Assembly: GCA_028823995.1 (NCBI GenBank)
Contig: JAPPFD010000030.1
Location: 62,001-126,000 of the forward strand
From: a bacterium
GTDB taxonomy: Bacteria; Actinomycetota; Acidimicrobiia; Spongiisociales; ZC4RG35
Length of the DNA stretch: 64,000 nt
Direction: 5' to 3'
The position numbers and the translations under genes were made by a program. Shown here in pieces: positions 17,925 to 26,946 of the stretch (position 1 is its first letter; each line of letters begins with the position of its first letter). The notes below the pieces were generated by a model. The model searched no databases, had not been told where the DNA came from, and saw only the letters and a program-made list of their open reading frames with translations.

Positions 17925-19118
17925 GTGACGAGGATCCGTCCCAAGCGCATGTGGAAGGTTTTCTTCGCCGCACTGATGACTCTGGTGCTGGCGGCCGCCT
18001 GCGGGGGAGACACTGACGATCAACTTGAACCCGCCGCGGCGGAGACGACTGCCCCGCCCACCACGGCCGCGCCTACAACCGCCGCCCCACAGACCACGGC
18101 TGCGCCCGAAACCACCACCACCAACGCCGCGCAAACGACCACGGTACCTGAGAGCACGACCACCGAAGCTCCCGGGTTCGAGCCGGTTCTCCTCTCCTAC
18201 AACTACCCTTCCGACGGCGAACTCGAATACTCCATCTCCATCGAGCAACAGGCCGAGGTTGAACTGGAGGGGGGACCGTCCGAGGGAATGCCTCCCGGCC
18301 CCATCGAGATGAACACCATCCTGGCCGGCGCCATCAGCTACACGATCAGCCCCGGCCCGGATGAGGACACCGTCAGCATCCGGATCGTCTCCGATATCCA
18401 AATGGTTGAGAACGAGGCCACCATGGGCGGCTTCTCCATACCCGCATCCGAACTGGGTGAAGCTCCCGGCTTCGAGACGCCGATCGACATAACCGTCATC
18501 ACGGACTCACAGGGCAACGTCCTTGAAGTCTCCAGTGAAGGCTTCGATGATCTCTTTGGCGGCATGAATCTCCAATCCGCCAGTTCGGTGGGTAACCAGC
18601 ACTTGAGCCGACCGTTCGGTCCCGCTTTCCCCGATACCCCGCTGGGCGTCGGGGACTCGTGGACGGAGCAGATCGAGCAAGAGGGTCCGTTCGGCTCGGT
18701 AGTTACCAACGCCGACCATCTCGTTGTGGCCGTGGAGGGTACCGAAGAGCGCCCGATCCTGGTGGTGGAGAGCGAATACCGGACCGACGCGTTCGAGTGG
18801 GACATGAGCGAGATGATGCTGGGGATGTTCGGCGCGTTCGCAGAGGAGGAGCCCTCTGAAGAAGGCCAGGAAGATCAGGAAAGTCCGGGCTTTTTCGGAG
18901 ACATCCAACTACTGGTGAGCGCCACTCCGGGCGTCGTGCATTCCACCGTGCGTTTCGACCCCGGACTCGGCCTGGTCATCGAAGGCGAACAGCAAGCCCA
19001 GGGTGAGGTGGCCACCTCAATGACCATGCCCGGCGAGGCCGGCGAGACCTTCACGATCATCACCGGGGTCAAGTTCGACCAGCAGATCTTCTTCCAGCTG
19101 ATCGGTCCGGCTGCCTGA
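17925..19118 (+). CDS. lipoprotein with Thr/Pro-rich linker, unknown function
   Basis: 397 residues. The signal peptide ends in a lipobox LAAAC with Cys26. It is followed by a Thr/Pro/Ala low-complexity linker (about 38-83) and a beta-rich domain with no motif that I recognise. The domain carries GVGDSWTEQ and several long acidic stretches (EEEPSEEGQEDQE near 310). Composition and layout suggest an exported protein lifted from the membrane by a flexible spacer, as in the TlpA-like protein at 3336-4073. The GTG start at 17925 gives a basic N-region. No function assigned. Confidence 0.8.
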   Translation: MTRIRPKRMWKVFFAALMTLVLAAACGGDTDDQLEPAAAETTAPPTTAAPTTAAPQTTAAPETTTTNAAQTTTVPESTTTEAPGFEPVLLSYNYPSDGELEYSISIEQQAEVELEGGPSEGMPPGPIEMNTILAGAISYTISPGPDEDTVSIRIVSDIQMVENEATMGGFSIPASELGEAPGFETPIDITVITDSQGNVLEVSSEGFDDLFGGMNLQSASSVGNQHLSRPFGPAFPDTPLGVGDSWTEQIEQEGPFGSVVTNADHLVVAVEGTEERPILVVESEYRTDAFEWDMSEMMLGMFGAFAEEEPSEEGQEDQESPGFFGDIQLLVSATPGVVHSTVRFDPGLGLVIEGEQQAQGEVATSMTMPGEAGETFTIITGVKFDQQIFFQLIGPAA

Positions 19119-19196
19119 CCTGTTCCGGTCAGGCCGAACCCCCGCCGCCAGTAGATTGCGCTGCAGTAACCACCAGACGGGGTAGTTCAGACGAAC

Positions 19197-19556
19197 ATGC
19201 GGACCGAAGAGTTCGAAGCAGTGATAGACCGGGTCCTCTCGGACCTCCCCCCGTGGGTCGCCTCTCTCATGGACAACGTGCTGATCGTGGCCATGGACTC
19301 GCCCCCTCCCGAGGACCAAAGGGAAGGCGCCCGGGAAGAACTGCTGGGAGAGTACGTCGGCGTCTCCCTCCCGGACAGGGCCGCCGACTACTGGGGAGTA
19401 CTCCCCGACGAGATCCGACTGTACCGCCTGGCCCACCTGGACTTGGGCCTCTCCCGCCCCGAGACCGAAGAAGAGATCCGCCGCACCCTCTTACACGAAC
19501 TCGGCCACTACCTGGGCTTTTCCGAACGCCGCCTGCACCAACTGGGCTGGGACTAG
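19197..19556 (+). CDS. minimal metallopeptidase (zincin-like, DUF1025)
   Basis: 119 residues. The zinc site HELGHYLGFSE near residues 101-111 is the HExxH...E/D arrangement of the small zincin-like metallopeptidases often labelled metallopeptidase family or DUF1025. Upstream text (LLGEYVGVSLPDRAADYWGVLPDEIRLYR) matches the usual beta-strand lead-in. There is no signal peptide or membrane segment, so it is probably cytosolic. Substrates are not known for the family. Confidence 0.87.
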   Translation: MRTEEFEAVIDRVLSDLPPWVASLMDNVLIVAMDSPPPEDQREGAREELLGEYVGVSLPDRAADYWGVLPDEIRLYRLAHLDLGLSRPETEEEIRRTLLHELGHYLGFSERRLHQLGWD

Positions 19557-19620
19557 CCGTCCTTCCCAAAGACAGGAGCGGCCGTGTTCATGACCCCTCC
19601 TCGGTGATGTGTGCGACCGT

Positions 19621-20715
19621 TCAGGCAGCGTCATATATGAAATACCCTTCGGGCAGTTCGACGATTGTTTGGCGCTCTCCCGATCGCAGGTCAATGGCGA
19701 TAATGACCCCGCGGCCAACCACCCCGCTGGCAACCATTAGGAGGTTGTCCACAATGCCCAACGGCCTGAGGAACTCGCCTTCCTGCTTGTCGTACAGCCA
19801 TCGCATGGTGTGGTTTGAAAGGTCGGCCGCATAGATTGCTTCCTTGTTGACGAGTAACAGTTGATGCGTATGAACCCCGGCGACGTTTCCTACGCTTCCC
19901 GGGATGTTGGGCAGGACGCTGAGTGACCAGCGGCCCGACTCGAAAGCTGTAAACCGGTCTGTTTGGCCGGTGGTCACGTCATAGAGGACCAGATGTCTAT
20001 CGTCATCGCTGAGACAAGCAGTGTGATGTCCGAACACAGACACCAAACGTAGGTTTAGATAGGCGTTCTCAATGTCGTCTCGGCATGTTGTCACCTCATC
20101 GATGGCGCCTGTGCTCCTCAGCAACAGATCATCTCGGCCGTAACGGTCGATCACAATAAGGTCATTGCCCAACGACCTTCCCGCGTAATAGGAGCCATCC
20201 AATTCGAACTTGGTCAGTAGGGCGCCTTCTTTGCTGACCAGTTCTACCAGCGTGGCACCACCGGTGCGTCTCAACAACCAAATATTCTCTCCGGATCCAT
20301 CCCCCCGGGCCTGGACACGGTAGCCCAGGATGTAAGCTGGATCAGTGTCGGCTTCGGCGGATCGGGGCAGGCGAATGGTCGCATCTGTTGCAGAGAAATC
20401 CCCACCAGGCACCACGTACAGCGCTTGTGCATCGTAAGGGTGAACCAGCACATCGCCCGACCTGGTGAACTCCGCCACATCAACAATGTGGACTGGGATT
20501 CCGCGATGCTCCAGGCGATTCAGTCGCATCACACCCTCTGCCAAGTCAACCACCGCAACTCCACCCTGTTCATTCAGAGCCAGCACCCGGAACTCCACCG
20601 GTTCGCCTTCCCACTCAAGGGTCACAACACGGGAATGAAAGAAGCCGGTTTCCCACCCAACCAACACCCCGACTACGGCGATCAGCAACAACCACCAGCG
20701 CCAGCCTCTCAACAT
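19621..20715 (-). CDS. membrane-anchored beta-propeller-like protein, low GC
   Basis: 364 residues. An N-terminal transmembrane helix (WWLLLIAVVGVLVGW) anchors an extracytoplasmic domain. That domain contains repeated short beta segments (for example GGVAVVDLAEG, HLVLYDVTTGQ, GVIIAIDLRSG), suggestive of a beta-propeller. No catalytic motif was found. The base composition is clearly lower in GC than the flanks: the 60-base lines I counted gave about 47% and 53%. It lies next to another propeller-like lipoprotein in the same direction. Function unknown. Confidence 0.75.
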   Translation of the reverse strand: MLRGWRWWLLLIAVVGVLVGWETGFFHSRVVTLEWEGEPVEFRVLALNEQGGVAVVDLAEGVMRLNRLEHRGIPVHIVDVAEFTRSGDVLVHPYDAQALYVVPGGDFSATDATIRLPRSAEADTDPAYILGYRVQARGDGSGENIWLLRRTGGATLVELVSKEGALLTKFELDGSYYAGRSLGNDLIVIDRYGRDDLLLRSTGAIDEVTTCRDDIENAYLNLRLVSVFGHHTACLSDDDRHLVLYDVTTGQTDRFTAFESGRWSLSVLPNIPGSVGNVAGVHTHQLLLVNKEAIYAADLSNHTMRWLYDKQEGEFLRPLGIVDNLLMVASGVVGRGVIIAIDLRSGERQTIVELPEGYFIYDAA

Positions 20716-20840
20716 TCTTTATCCTCTAGAACTGCTATCTGGCGTCTTTAGCACCTGCGCACCTACCCTTACTAACAGAAACCAACCTTACACAATGGCA
20801 GGACACACCGCAAAACGCCCGCCTTGGGCTCCGACGGCGA

Positions 20841-22130
20841 TCAGGAACGCGGCGCCCGGTCCGGTGGGGCCGGTGACCAACTGGCGAAGACGCCGTTGCC
20901 CACCGTGATCGGCTGGGACTCGTCGAGATGCTGGACGAAGATCTGGTCTTCGGCGTTGGGAGTGGACATCCCCGGGTAGGTGAAAGCATCGCCTGCGGGA
21001 GACCAGAGGGTGAGGCTCCGGGCGTATTGGTCCCAAAACGGCAAATACTGGACGACCCACACGCGAGACGGTAGGAAAGAGGGGAAAACCAGGGTGTCTC
21101 TCCCGTCCCACACTCTCGGCTTCAGAGCCCGGGCCTCGCGATCCACCTCCATGAACAGGAGCCTTTCTCCCACCGGGCTCCACTCGAAGGCGGCGACCTG
21201 GCTCTCGGAGACCACCGTTTCGCCCCCACCGTCGAGGTCGAACACTCGCAGGGGGCCGGAGTATTCATAGACCGCCACCCACTTCCCGGTGGGATCCGCC
21301 TCGAAGATGGCCGCTCCCTCGAGTTCCGTCAAGGTGAGAACCAAACCGGCCTCGACGTCGCTCAATACCAGCCGTTGCGGGGCAGAGGTGTCGTCCTGAG
21401 CGTTGCGCGCCACCCCCAGGCTCACCCGGACGGAACCCTGCGACGTCGGTGTGACGAACAGGATGCGATCCCCCGAAAGCCATGCCGGGGCCTGGAACCG
21501 TCCTGGTCTGATAGGAATGTCCTTCGATGACCATGCCTCACCGGTAGAAGTCAACAGTGACAGTGCTTCGTTCACATGGGTGACGATCGCCCGGGAGTCG
21601 GGCCGCCAGTCGAAATAGAAGGGCTGGCCCGTGGCGACGATCTCCACCGAGTCCCTCCGGTAGTCCAGCACACCCATTTCCAATGGCGATAAGGCGTTCT
21701 GGCCCAGGAACGCCAACAACGTGGCGTCCGGACTCCAGTAGTAGTAGAAAGGCGCCACCGGCGCCGAGTACCTGGTTGTCTCCCCGGTGTCCACATCGCC
21801 CAGGGCGATACTGAAAGCCCCGTCATCACCAAGTTCCGTCCACGCCACGAGTCGACGGCCGTCAACGGAGACCGGCGCCCAAGTGGGCTGCAGGCTCGGG
21901 TGTCCGGGGGCCACCGGGCCCCGTAGTTCCCGCACCGGGGTCCCGTCGGGATTGATCACCGTCACCCTCCCGTCCGAGCCGGTGACCAGCAGGAGATCGA
22001 GTGTCTCCGGGACCGCCTCAGGCGGTGTCTCCTCCTCCTGCTGTGGGGTGACCTCCTCGGGTCCTCCCGTACCTGCGCAGGCGGCCAGCGCCATCACGAT
22101 CAAGAACCCGGCGACTGATTTTCGGATCAA
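20841..22130 (-). CDS. lipoprotein with TolB-like beta-propeller repeats
   Basis: About 429 residues from the TTG at 22130, which gives a perfect lipoprotein signal peptide (MIRKSVAGFLIVMALAAC) with lipidated Cys18. An acidic/Pro linker follows, then PD40/WD40-like strands such as FYYYWSPDATLLAFLG, FYFDWRPDSRAIVTHV, FEWSPVGERLLFMEV and VFASWSPAPP, typical of TolB-type propellers. The upstream frame extends to 22226 but adds no export signal. It could be a sensor or a surface binding protein; no enzyme motif is visible. It forms a tandem with the low-GC propeller gene downstream. Confidence 0.8.
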   Translation of the reverse strand: MIRKSVAGFLIVMALAACAGTGGPEEVTPQQEEETPPEAVPETLDLLLVTGSDGRVTVINPDGTPVRELRGPVAPGHPSLQPTWAPVSVDGRRLVAWTELGDDGAFSIALGDVDTGETTRYSAPVAPFYYYWSPDATLLAFLGQNALSPLEMGVLDYRRDSVEIVATGQPFYFDWRPDSRAIVTHVNEALSLLTSTGEAWSSKDIPIRPGRFQAPAWLSGDRILFVTPTSQGSVRVSLGVARNAQDDTSAPQRLVLSDVEAGLVLTLTELEGAAIFEADPTGKWVAVYEYSGPLRVFDLDGGGETVVSESQVAAFEWSPVGERLLFMEVDREARALKPRVWDGRDTLVFPSFLPSRVWVVQYLPFWDQYARSLTLWSPAGDAFTYPGMSTPNAEDQIFVQHLDESQPITVGNGVFASWSPAPPDRAPRS

Positions 22131-22256
22131 CGCGATCCCGACCCTACTCGACCTCGATGACCATGCTCTTATTCTGACCCCACGCAGGAGGCTGTGTGCT
22201 GATGAACCCCGCAGCGCAGGCAACAAGACACCACGACGACTGGTCGCTGGAGTTGC

Positions 22257-23957
22257 CTATCGAGTTTGGCCGGCTGAGACCACCGTTGCCTCGGGGACTC
22301 CCGCCCCCCTCAGCGACCGGGTCAGGCCTTGCTGGTAGTACCTGGATGCCAGGTCCCGGAGATGGTTCTCCAGTGTGTCGGTCCTCCATATCCGGAACAC
22401 ACGAGAGCCGACACGACTGCGTTGGGAGACGTTCTCGGCGGGCCCCACCACATCGATGGCTTCGGTCACGTCAGCCACCAGGAGATGGGAAAACCCTCTT
22501 TCAGGTTCCGCTTCGAACGCAGGCTTGGATATGTCTCGCCCGACCATCCGCTCAGCCGCGGTGTGACCTGCCTGCCAGCTCTGTTCCATCAACATCTCCA
22601 GATGTGGTCGCAGGCGGCCGTCCACTTCCTCGGCGTTCCAGTGCAGGTCCCCGACCCGTATGCCCTCCAGCACCCGATTCTGCTCCTCTGCCAAGAGCCT
22701 CTTGAACAAACGGAGAAACCGGTTGGCTACCGGCAGCAACATCTCTTCTCTCAGCGCGTCCGCATCCGCGTCGCCCGCAAGGGGACTTTCCCGCCGCGTC
22801 TCTGCCGGTGGAGGGGCTGTGTCGGCGGAGCCGTTCCGGCCGGCCGACGGCGTCGATGAGGACCGGGAGGCAGAGGGGGCCTCCTTCCTTAGGGAGGCAA
22901 ACAGGTCCTCCAAACCTCCGAGAGCGTCCTGAGGGCCGGCCCCGTCGGCCTCGGAGGTCGCCTTGCCCTGCTCCCCGGCCGGCGTCGGGCCGGACCCGGC
23001 GACCGGGTCATCGGAGCGGGCGCTAGGGTCGGGGGCCTCCGCAGACGTGTCGCCCTCACGCGTGGAGACCGCCTCCTGCGGCTGCGGGAGATCGGCGGTA
23101 GGGGTGTCCTCCGATTCATCCGGGGGGATCACCCTGACCAATCCCGACATCTCATGTTGAGGGGTCACATGGGCGACCTCCTCAACCTCGGGAGCAGGCC
23201 GGTAGATCAGGGCGCCGGTCTGGTCGACCAGCTTCACGCCGATGGGCGCCGCCCCGGAGCGGATACCTCCTATCTCCTCCAGCAACTGGTCGCGATGGCG
23301 CTCCAAGGCCAGGACCCTCTCCTGGATGGCGGAGACCCGCTGCTGGGCGGAATCGATCATCTGGTCACAAAGCGTTCGCGTCCGCTCTTCCACTTCCAAT
23401 GACTCCACATTGGCGTCGCTCCGGATCGATTCCGCTCTGCGGCGGGCGTCCTCTCTGATACGGTGCGACTCGTTCTCAGCCTCTGCGATTATCTCCTGTG
23501 AGTGTTTCTCGATGCTGTGATAGGTCTCGACCTCTACATCCTGCAGTTGGGCGATCATCTCGGTGGCCACTTCCCAGGCTGAAGCCCGAAGTTCCTCCGC
23601 GGCCTCCTGCGCCTCGACAATCCTCTTCTCCACCTCGGTGGTGGCCTCCCCCCGCCAGCGAGCGGCATCCTCCTCGGCCTGCCTTCTGATCCGGGCGGCC
23701 GTCTCCTGGACCGACCTCAGGAGGTCTCCAATCTCACTTCCCAACTCGCGGTACCGGTCTACCTGGGCGCCTGAGGCCGTCGAGTCCGCGTATCGGGAGA
23801 TCTGCTCGGTACTCGCCAGTTTGGATTGGAGAAGTTCCTGCAGGTATTGATCGACCGCTTTGCGGTGATAACCAAAGATGGCGGGAGGAAAGTCAGGGGA
23901 GTTGAGTTCGGCTTCCCCCGCCTCTCTGCCGGATAAGTGGGCCATGGTGGATGACAT
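22257..23957 (-). CDS. DivIVA-like coiled-coil protein
   Basis: About 566 residues. A short N-terminal motif (FPPAIFGYHRKAVDQYLQELLQ) resembles the DivIVA/GpsB lipid-binding domain, which reads F-x-x-x-x-x-G-Y-x-x-x-x-V-D. A long coiled coil follows (about 40-240). A Pro/Ser/Ala-rich disordered stretch (about 270-400) then leads to a helical C-terminal domain of unknown type. DivIVA-family proteins mark poles and septa and organise cell growth, so a cell-shape or division role is plausible but inferred. The start could also be the ATG at 23945. It is divergent from sufC. Confidence 0.72.
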   Translation of the reverse strand: MSSTMAHLSGREAGEAELNSPDFPPAIFGYHRKAVDQYLQELLQSKLASTEQISRYADSTASGAQVDRYRELGSEIGDLLRSVQETAARIRRQAEEDAARWRGEATTEVEKRIVEAQEAAEELRASAWEVATEMIAQLQDVEVETYHSIEKHSQEIIAEAENESHRIREDARRRAESIRSDANVESLEVEERTRTLCDQMIDSAQQRVSAIQERVLALERHRDQLLEEIGGIRSGAAPIGVKLVDQTGALIYRPAPEVEEVAHVTPQHEMSGLVRVIPPDESEDTPTADLPQPQEAVSTREGDTSAEAPDPSARSDDPVAGSGPTPAGEQGKATSEADGAGPQDALGGLEDLFASLRKEAPSASRSSSTPSAGRNGSADTAPPPAETRRESPLAGDADADALREEMLLPVANRFLRLFKRLLAEEQNRVLEGIRVGDLHWNAEEVDGRLRPHLEMLMEQSWQAGHTAAERMVGRDISKPAFEAEPERGFSHLLVADVTEAIDVVGPAENVSQRSRVGSRVFRIWRTDTLENHLRDLASRYYQQGLTRSLRGAGVPEATVVSAGQTR

Positions 23958-24030
23958 TACCGCCGAACCGCCGATTTTGAATATCAAACGGGTTTTTATC
24001 CTCTCCCCCTCCTCATTAGTGTCATGGCTC

Positions 24031-24780
24031 GTGACCTCCCCACCCCTCCTGCACGTCGAAAACCTGCATGTTCAGGCTGCCGGCGCGAAGATACTTCACG
24101 GCATCGACCTCACCATCCACAACAATGAAATCCATGCGGTGATGGGACCGAACGGATCGGGGAAGACCACATTGGCCTCGGTGTTGATGGGCCATCCCGG
24201 GCTGGAGATAACCGAGGGCGCCATCTACTTCGAAGGTGAGGACATCACCGGAGACCTTCCCGACAAACGGGCCACCCGGGGAATCTTCATGGCCTTTCAG
24301 CATCCCACCGAGATCCCCGGAGTTCCGGTGGTGCAGTTCCTGCGTCAGGCTCTCTCCAACCGCACCGGGATCGACTACTCGATCATCGAGTTGCGGCTCA
24401 AGGTGATGGACGCCATGGCGGAGTTGGGAATCCCCGGAAACTTCGCCGACCGGTACCTCAACGAGGGATTCTCGGGGGGCGAACGCAAGAGAAACGAGAT
24501 CCTGCAGATGGCGATCCTCGAGCCGAAGCTGGCCATCCTGGACGAGACGGACTCCGGACTCGACATCGACGCGCTGCGCACCGTCTCCGACGGAGTTCAG
24601 CGGATGGTCGGCCCTGAACGGGGGTTCTTGATCATCACCCACTTCCAGCGACTGCTGGATTACATCACTCCCCACTACGTGCACGTGCTGGTGGGGGGGA
24701 AGCTGGTGAAAACCGGGGGCGCCGAACTCACCGCCAGGCTGGAGTCGGAGGGATACGAGTCGTTCCGGCGGCCGAGCTAG
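24031..24780 (+). CDS. sufC: SufC-family Fe-S assembly ATPase (paralogue 1)
   Basis: About 250 residues. Walker A GPNGSGKTTL, the SufC-specific FMAFQHPTEIPGV, signature FSGGERKRNEI, Walker B LAILDETDSGLD and H-loop ITHFQRLL. SufC powers the SufBCD scaffold that builds Fe-S clusters. The GTG at 24031 gives MTSPPLLHVENLHV; a GTG at 24019 is also possible, and no Shine-Dalgarno sequence is visible. It is followed after 40 bp by sufU. A second SufC homologue is encoded at 28179-28982 next to sufD, so which one partners SufB/SufD is unclear; the other may have a separate role. Confidence 0.9.
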   Translation: MTSPPLLHVENLHVQAAGAKILHGIDLTIHNNEIHAVMGPNGSGKTTLASVLMGHPGLEITEGAIYFEGEDITGDLPDKRATRGIFMAFQHPTEIPGVPVVQFLRQALSNRTGIDYSIIELRLKVMDAMAELGIPGNFADRYLNEGFSGGERKRNEILQMAILEPKLAILDETDSGLDIDALRTVSDGVQRMVGPERGFLIITHFQRLLDYITPHYVHVLVGGKLVKTGGAELTARLESEGYESFRRPS

Positions 24781-24820
24781 TCCGACATCGCCGGCGACCG
24801 GCTTCTAACCTAGGCCACAG

Positions 24821-25282
24821 ATGTCTCTCCAAGAGTTGTACCGCCAGGTGATCCTGGATCACTACCGCAATCCTCGCCACCGGGCGCCGCTCTCCGACCC
24901 TGATGTCTCCTCGGAAGGCGCAAACCCCCTTTGCGGAGACGAGGTCAAGGTCGACCTTCGCCTGCGGGACGACCGGATCAGCGGGATCGCGGTAACCGGG
25001 AAGGGTTGCTCGATCAGCCAGTCCAGCGCTTCCCTGATGAGCGAAGCGGTATCGGGTAACGCGGTGTCGGAGGCTCTGGGCCTGTCGAGACGCTTCCAGG
25101 AGCTCATGCATGTCCCCGCCGACTCCAGTGAGAACGGCTTCTCCGATCTCGGCGACCTCCTGGCCCTGTCGGGAGTGAGACGCTACCCGGTGAGGATAAA
25201 GTGCGCCACCCTGTCGTGGGTCACGCTGGAACAGGCCCTGGGGGAACCGGGCATGCCGGGGACCGCCGAAGACCCCGGATAG
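24821..25282 (+). CDS. sufU: SufU-type Fe-S scaffold / sulfur transfer protein
   Basis: 153 residues. It starts with LQELYRQVILDHYRNPRH, the typical SufU/IscU opening. The three zinc or Fe-S ligand cysteines appear in NPLCGDEV, GKGCSISQSS and RIKCATLSW. In Gram-positive bacteria SufU is zinc-bound and accepts sulfur from the cysteine desulfurase SufS. SufS itself is not encoded in the window. It follows the upstream sufC by 40 bp on the same strand and ends 31 bp from the convergent fumC. Confidence 0.93.
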   Translation: MSLQELYRQVILDHYRNPRHRAPLSDPDVSSEGANPLCGDEVKVDLRLRDDRISGIAVTGKGCSISQSSASLMSEAVSGNAVSEALGLSRRFQELMHVPADSSENGFSDLGDLLALSGVRRYPVRIKCATLSWVTLEQALGEPGMPGTAEDPG

Positions 25283-25313
25283 AGAGCTCCTCTCAAACCC
25301 TCAACCGCGGGGA

Positions 25314-26708
25314 TCAGCCAGGGAGACCCCCTTCGGTCATCTTCTGGATGTCCAACACCCTGTCCAGCTCCTCGGGTGTGAGAAGGCCTCGTTCCAACAC
25401 CACCTCCCGCACGGTGCGACCACTGCGGAACGCCTCCTTGGCGACCGAGGCCCCCGCGTCGTATCCGATGTGCGGATTGAGAGCGGTCACCACTATGACG
25501 TTGCGCTCCACCAGCTTCCGGGCCCGCTCGGCGTCCGCCTCTATCCCGTCCACGCACTTTCCGGCGAGGACGCGGCAGGCGCTGGCCAGAAGACGTATGG
25601 ACTCCAGGAGGTTGCGGGCGATGACCGGCATCATCACGTTCAATTCAAAATTGCCGTTGGCGCCCGCCCAGGTGATGGCGGCGTCATTGCCGATGACCTG
25701 CGCGGAGACCTGCATGACCATCTCGGGTATCACCGGGTTCACCTTGGCCGGCATGATCGAAGAGCCGGGCTGGAGCGCGGGCAGACGGATCTCCGCTATG
25801 CCGGTGACCGGGCCCGAAGAAAGCCAGCGCAGGTCGTTGGCGATCTTGAACAGCGAGACCGCCACCGTCTTGAGGGTTCCCGAGGCGTTTACGGTTGCGT
25901 CCTTCCCGGCTTGGGCCTCGAAGTGGTTGACCGCCTCGGTGAAGGGAATCCCCGATCTCTCGGCCATGACCGCGATTGCCGCCTCCGCCAAGCCCTCCGG
26001 ACAGTTGATGCCGGTCCCCACCGCCGTGCCCCCCAGCGCCAACTCCTCGACCTCCTCCAGGATCTTCGAGAGTCTCTCCACTCCCTTGCGGACCGCGGCC
26101 GCGTAGCCCGAGAATTCCTGTCCCAGGGTGACCGGGGTGGCGTCCATCAGATGCGTCCTCCCCGACTTCACCACTCCCGCGAACTCGCCTGCCTTGGACA
26201 ACAGGGAGTTCTCCAAAGCCTCCAGGGCCGGCAGAAGCGTTTCCCGGATGGCGGCGGCCGCCGCCACGTGGATGGCGGTGGGGATCACGTCGTTGGACGA
26301 TTGGCCGAAGTTGACGTGATCATTCGGGTGCACGGGCCGCCCACTCCACTCGGCGCCCAGCAACTCGGATGCGCGCTTGGCTATCACCTCATTGGCGTTG
26401 GTGTTGGTGGAGGTACCCGAACCGGTCTGGAAGACGTCAACCGGAAAGTGCTCATCCCAGCGGCCCTCCATCACTTCCGAGGCGGCTCTGCCCACCGCCT
26501 CGGCGATCCGGCCGTCGAGGTGCCCCGCCCTCCCGGCCGCCTCGGCCACCGCCCCCTTGATCAAACCGAGGGCCCAGATGAACCGTCGCTCGAACCCCGC
26601 ACCTGAGATCGGGAAGTTCTCCACCGCCCGCTGGGTGGAAGCTCCGTAGTAGGCATGGGTCGGCACCAGCACCTCCCCCATGGAGTCCCTCTCGGTCCGG
26701 TACTCCAT
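25314..26708 (-). CDS. fumC: class II fumarase
   Basis: 464 residues. It interconverts fumarate and malate in the TCA cycle. The superfamily signature [11 protein letters not shown] is present near residue 313, with upstream [25 protein letters not shown] and the [16 protein letters not shown] of the class II enzyme. The ATG at 26708 is supported by a GGAGGGG about 6 bp upstream; the extension to 26723 begins with TTG and is not needed. Aspartase is an alternative in this superfamily, but [10 protein letters not shown] favours fumarase. It is divergent from capA over 238 bp. Confidence 0.95.
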   Translation of the reverse strand: MEYRTERDSMGEVLVPTHAYYGASTQRAVENFPISGAGFERRFIWALGLIKGAVAEAAGRAGHLDGRIAEAVGRAASEVMEGRWDEHFPVDVFQTGSGTSTNTNANEVIAKRASELLGAEWSGRPVHPNDHVNFGQSSNDVIPTAIHVAAAAAIRETLLPALEALENSLLSKAGEFAGVVKSGRTHLMDATPVTLGQEFSGYAAAVRKGVERLSKILEEVEELALGGTAVGTGINCPEGLAEAAIAVMAERSGIPFTEAVNHFEAQAGKDATVNASGTLKTVAVSLFKIANDLRWLSSGPVTGIAEIRLPALQPGSSIMPAKVNPVIPEMVMQVSAQVIGNDAAITWAGANGNFELNVMMPVIARNLLESIRLLASACRVLAGKCVDGIEADAERARKLVERNVIVVTALNPHIGYDAGASVAKEAFRSGRTVREVVLERGLLTPEELDRVLDIQKMTEGGLPG

Positions 26709-26946
26709 CACCGCCCCTCCCAAGCCATGCGCCTACGGCGCTCCGCTCTTCCGATTTCACATCTCACTGTCACTCTTAGGGTATCTCCGATCGATGAGGC
26801 TACCCATCACATTGCGGGGCCCCCGCCCTCTCCAGGCCTGCCCCCTGAAGACTTTCCCGACCCTCCGGCACATTGATCTACGACCTCCCGTATGATCGAA
26901 CCTACGGGCACTGCGATCAACGCGCAAGGCTCTTCCAAAGGGTGGC

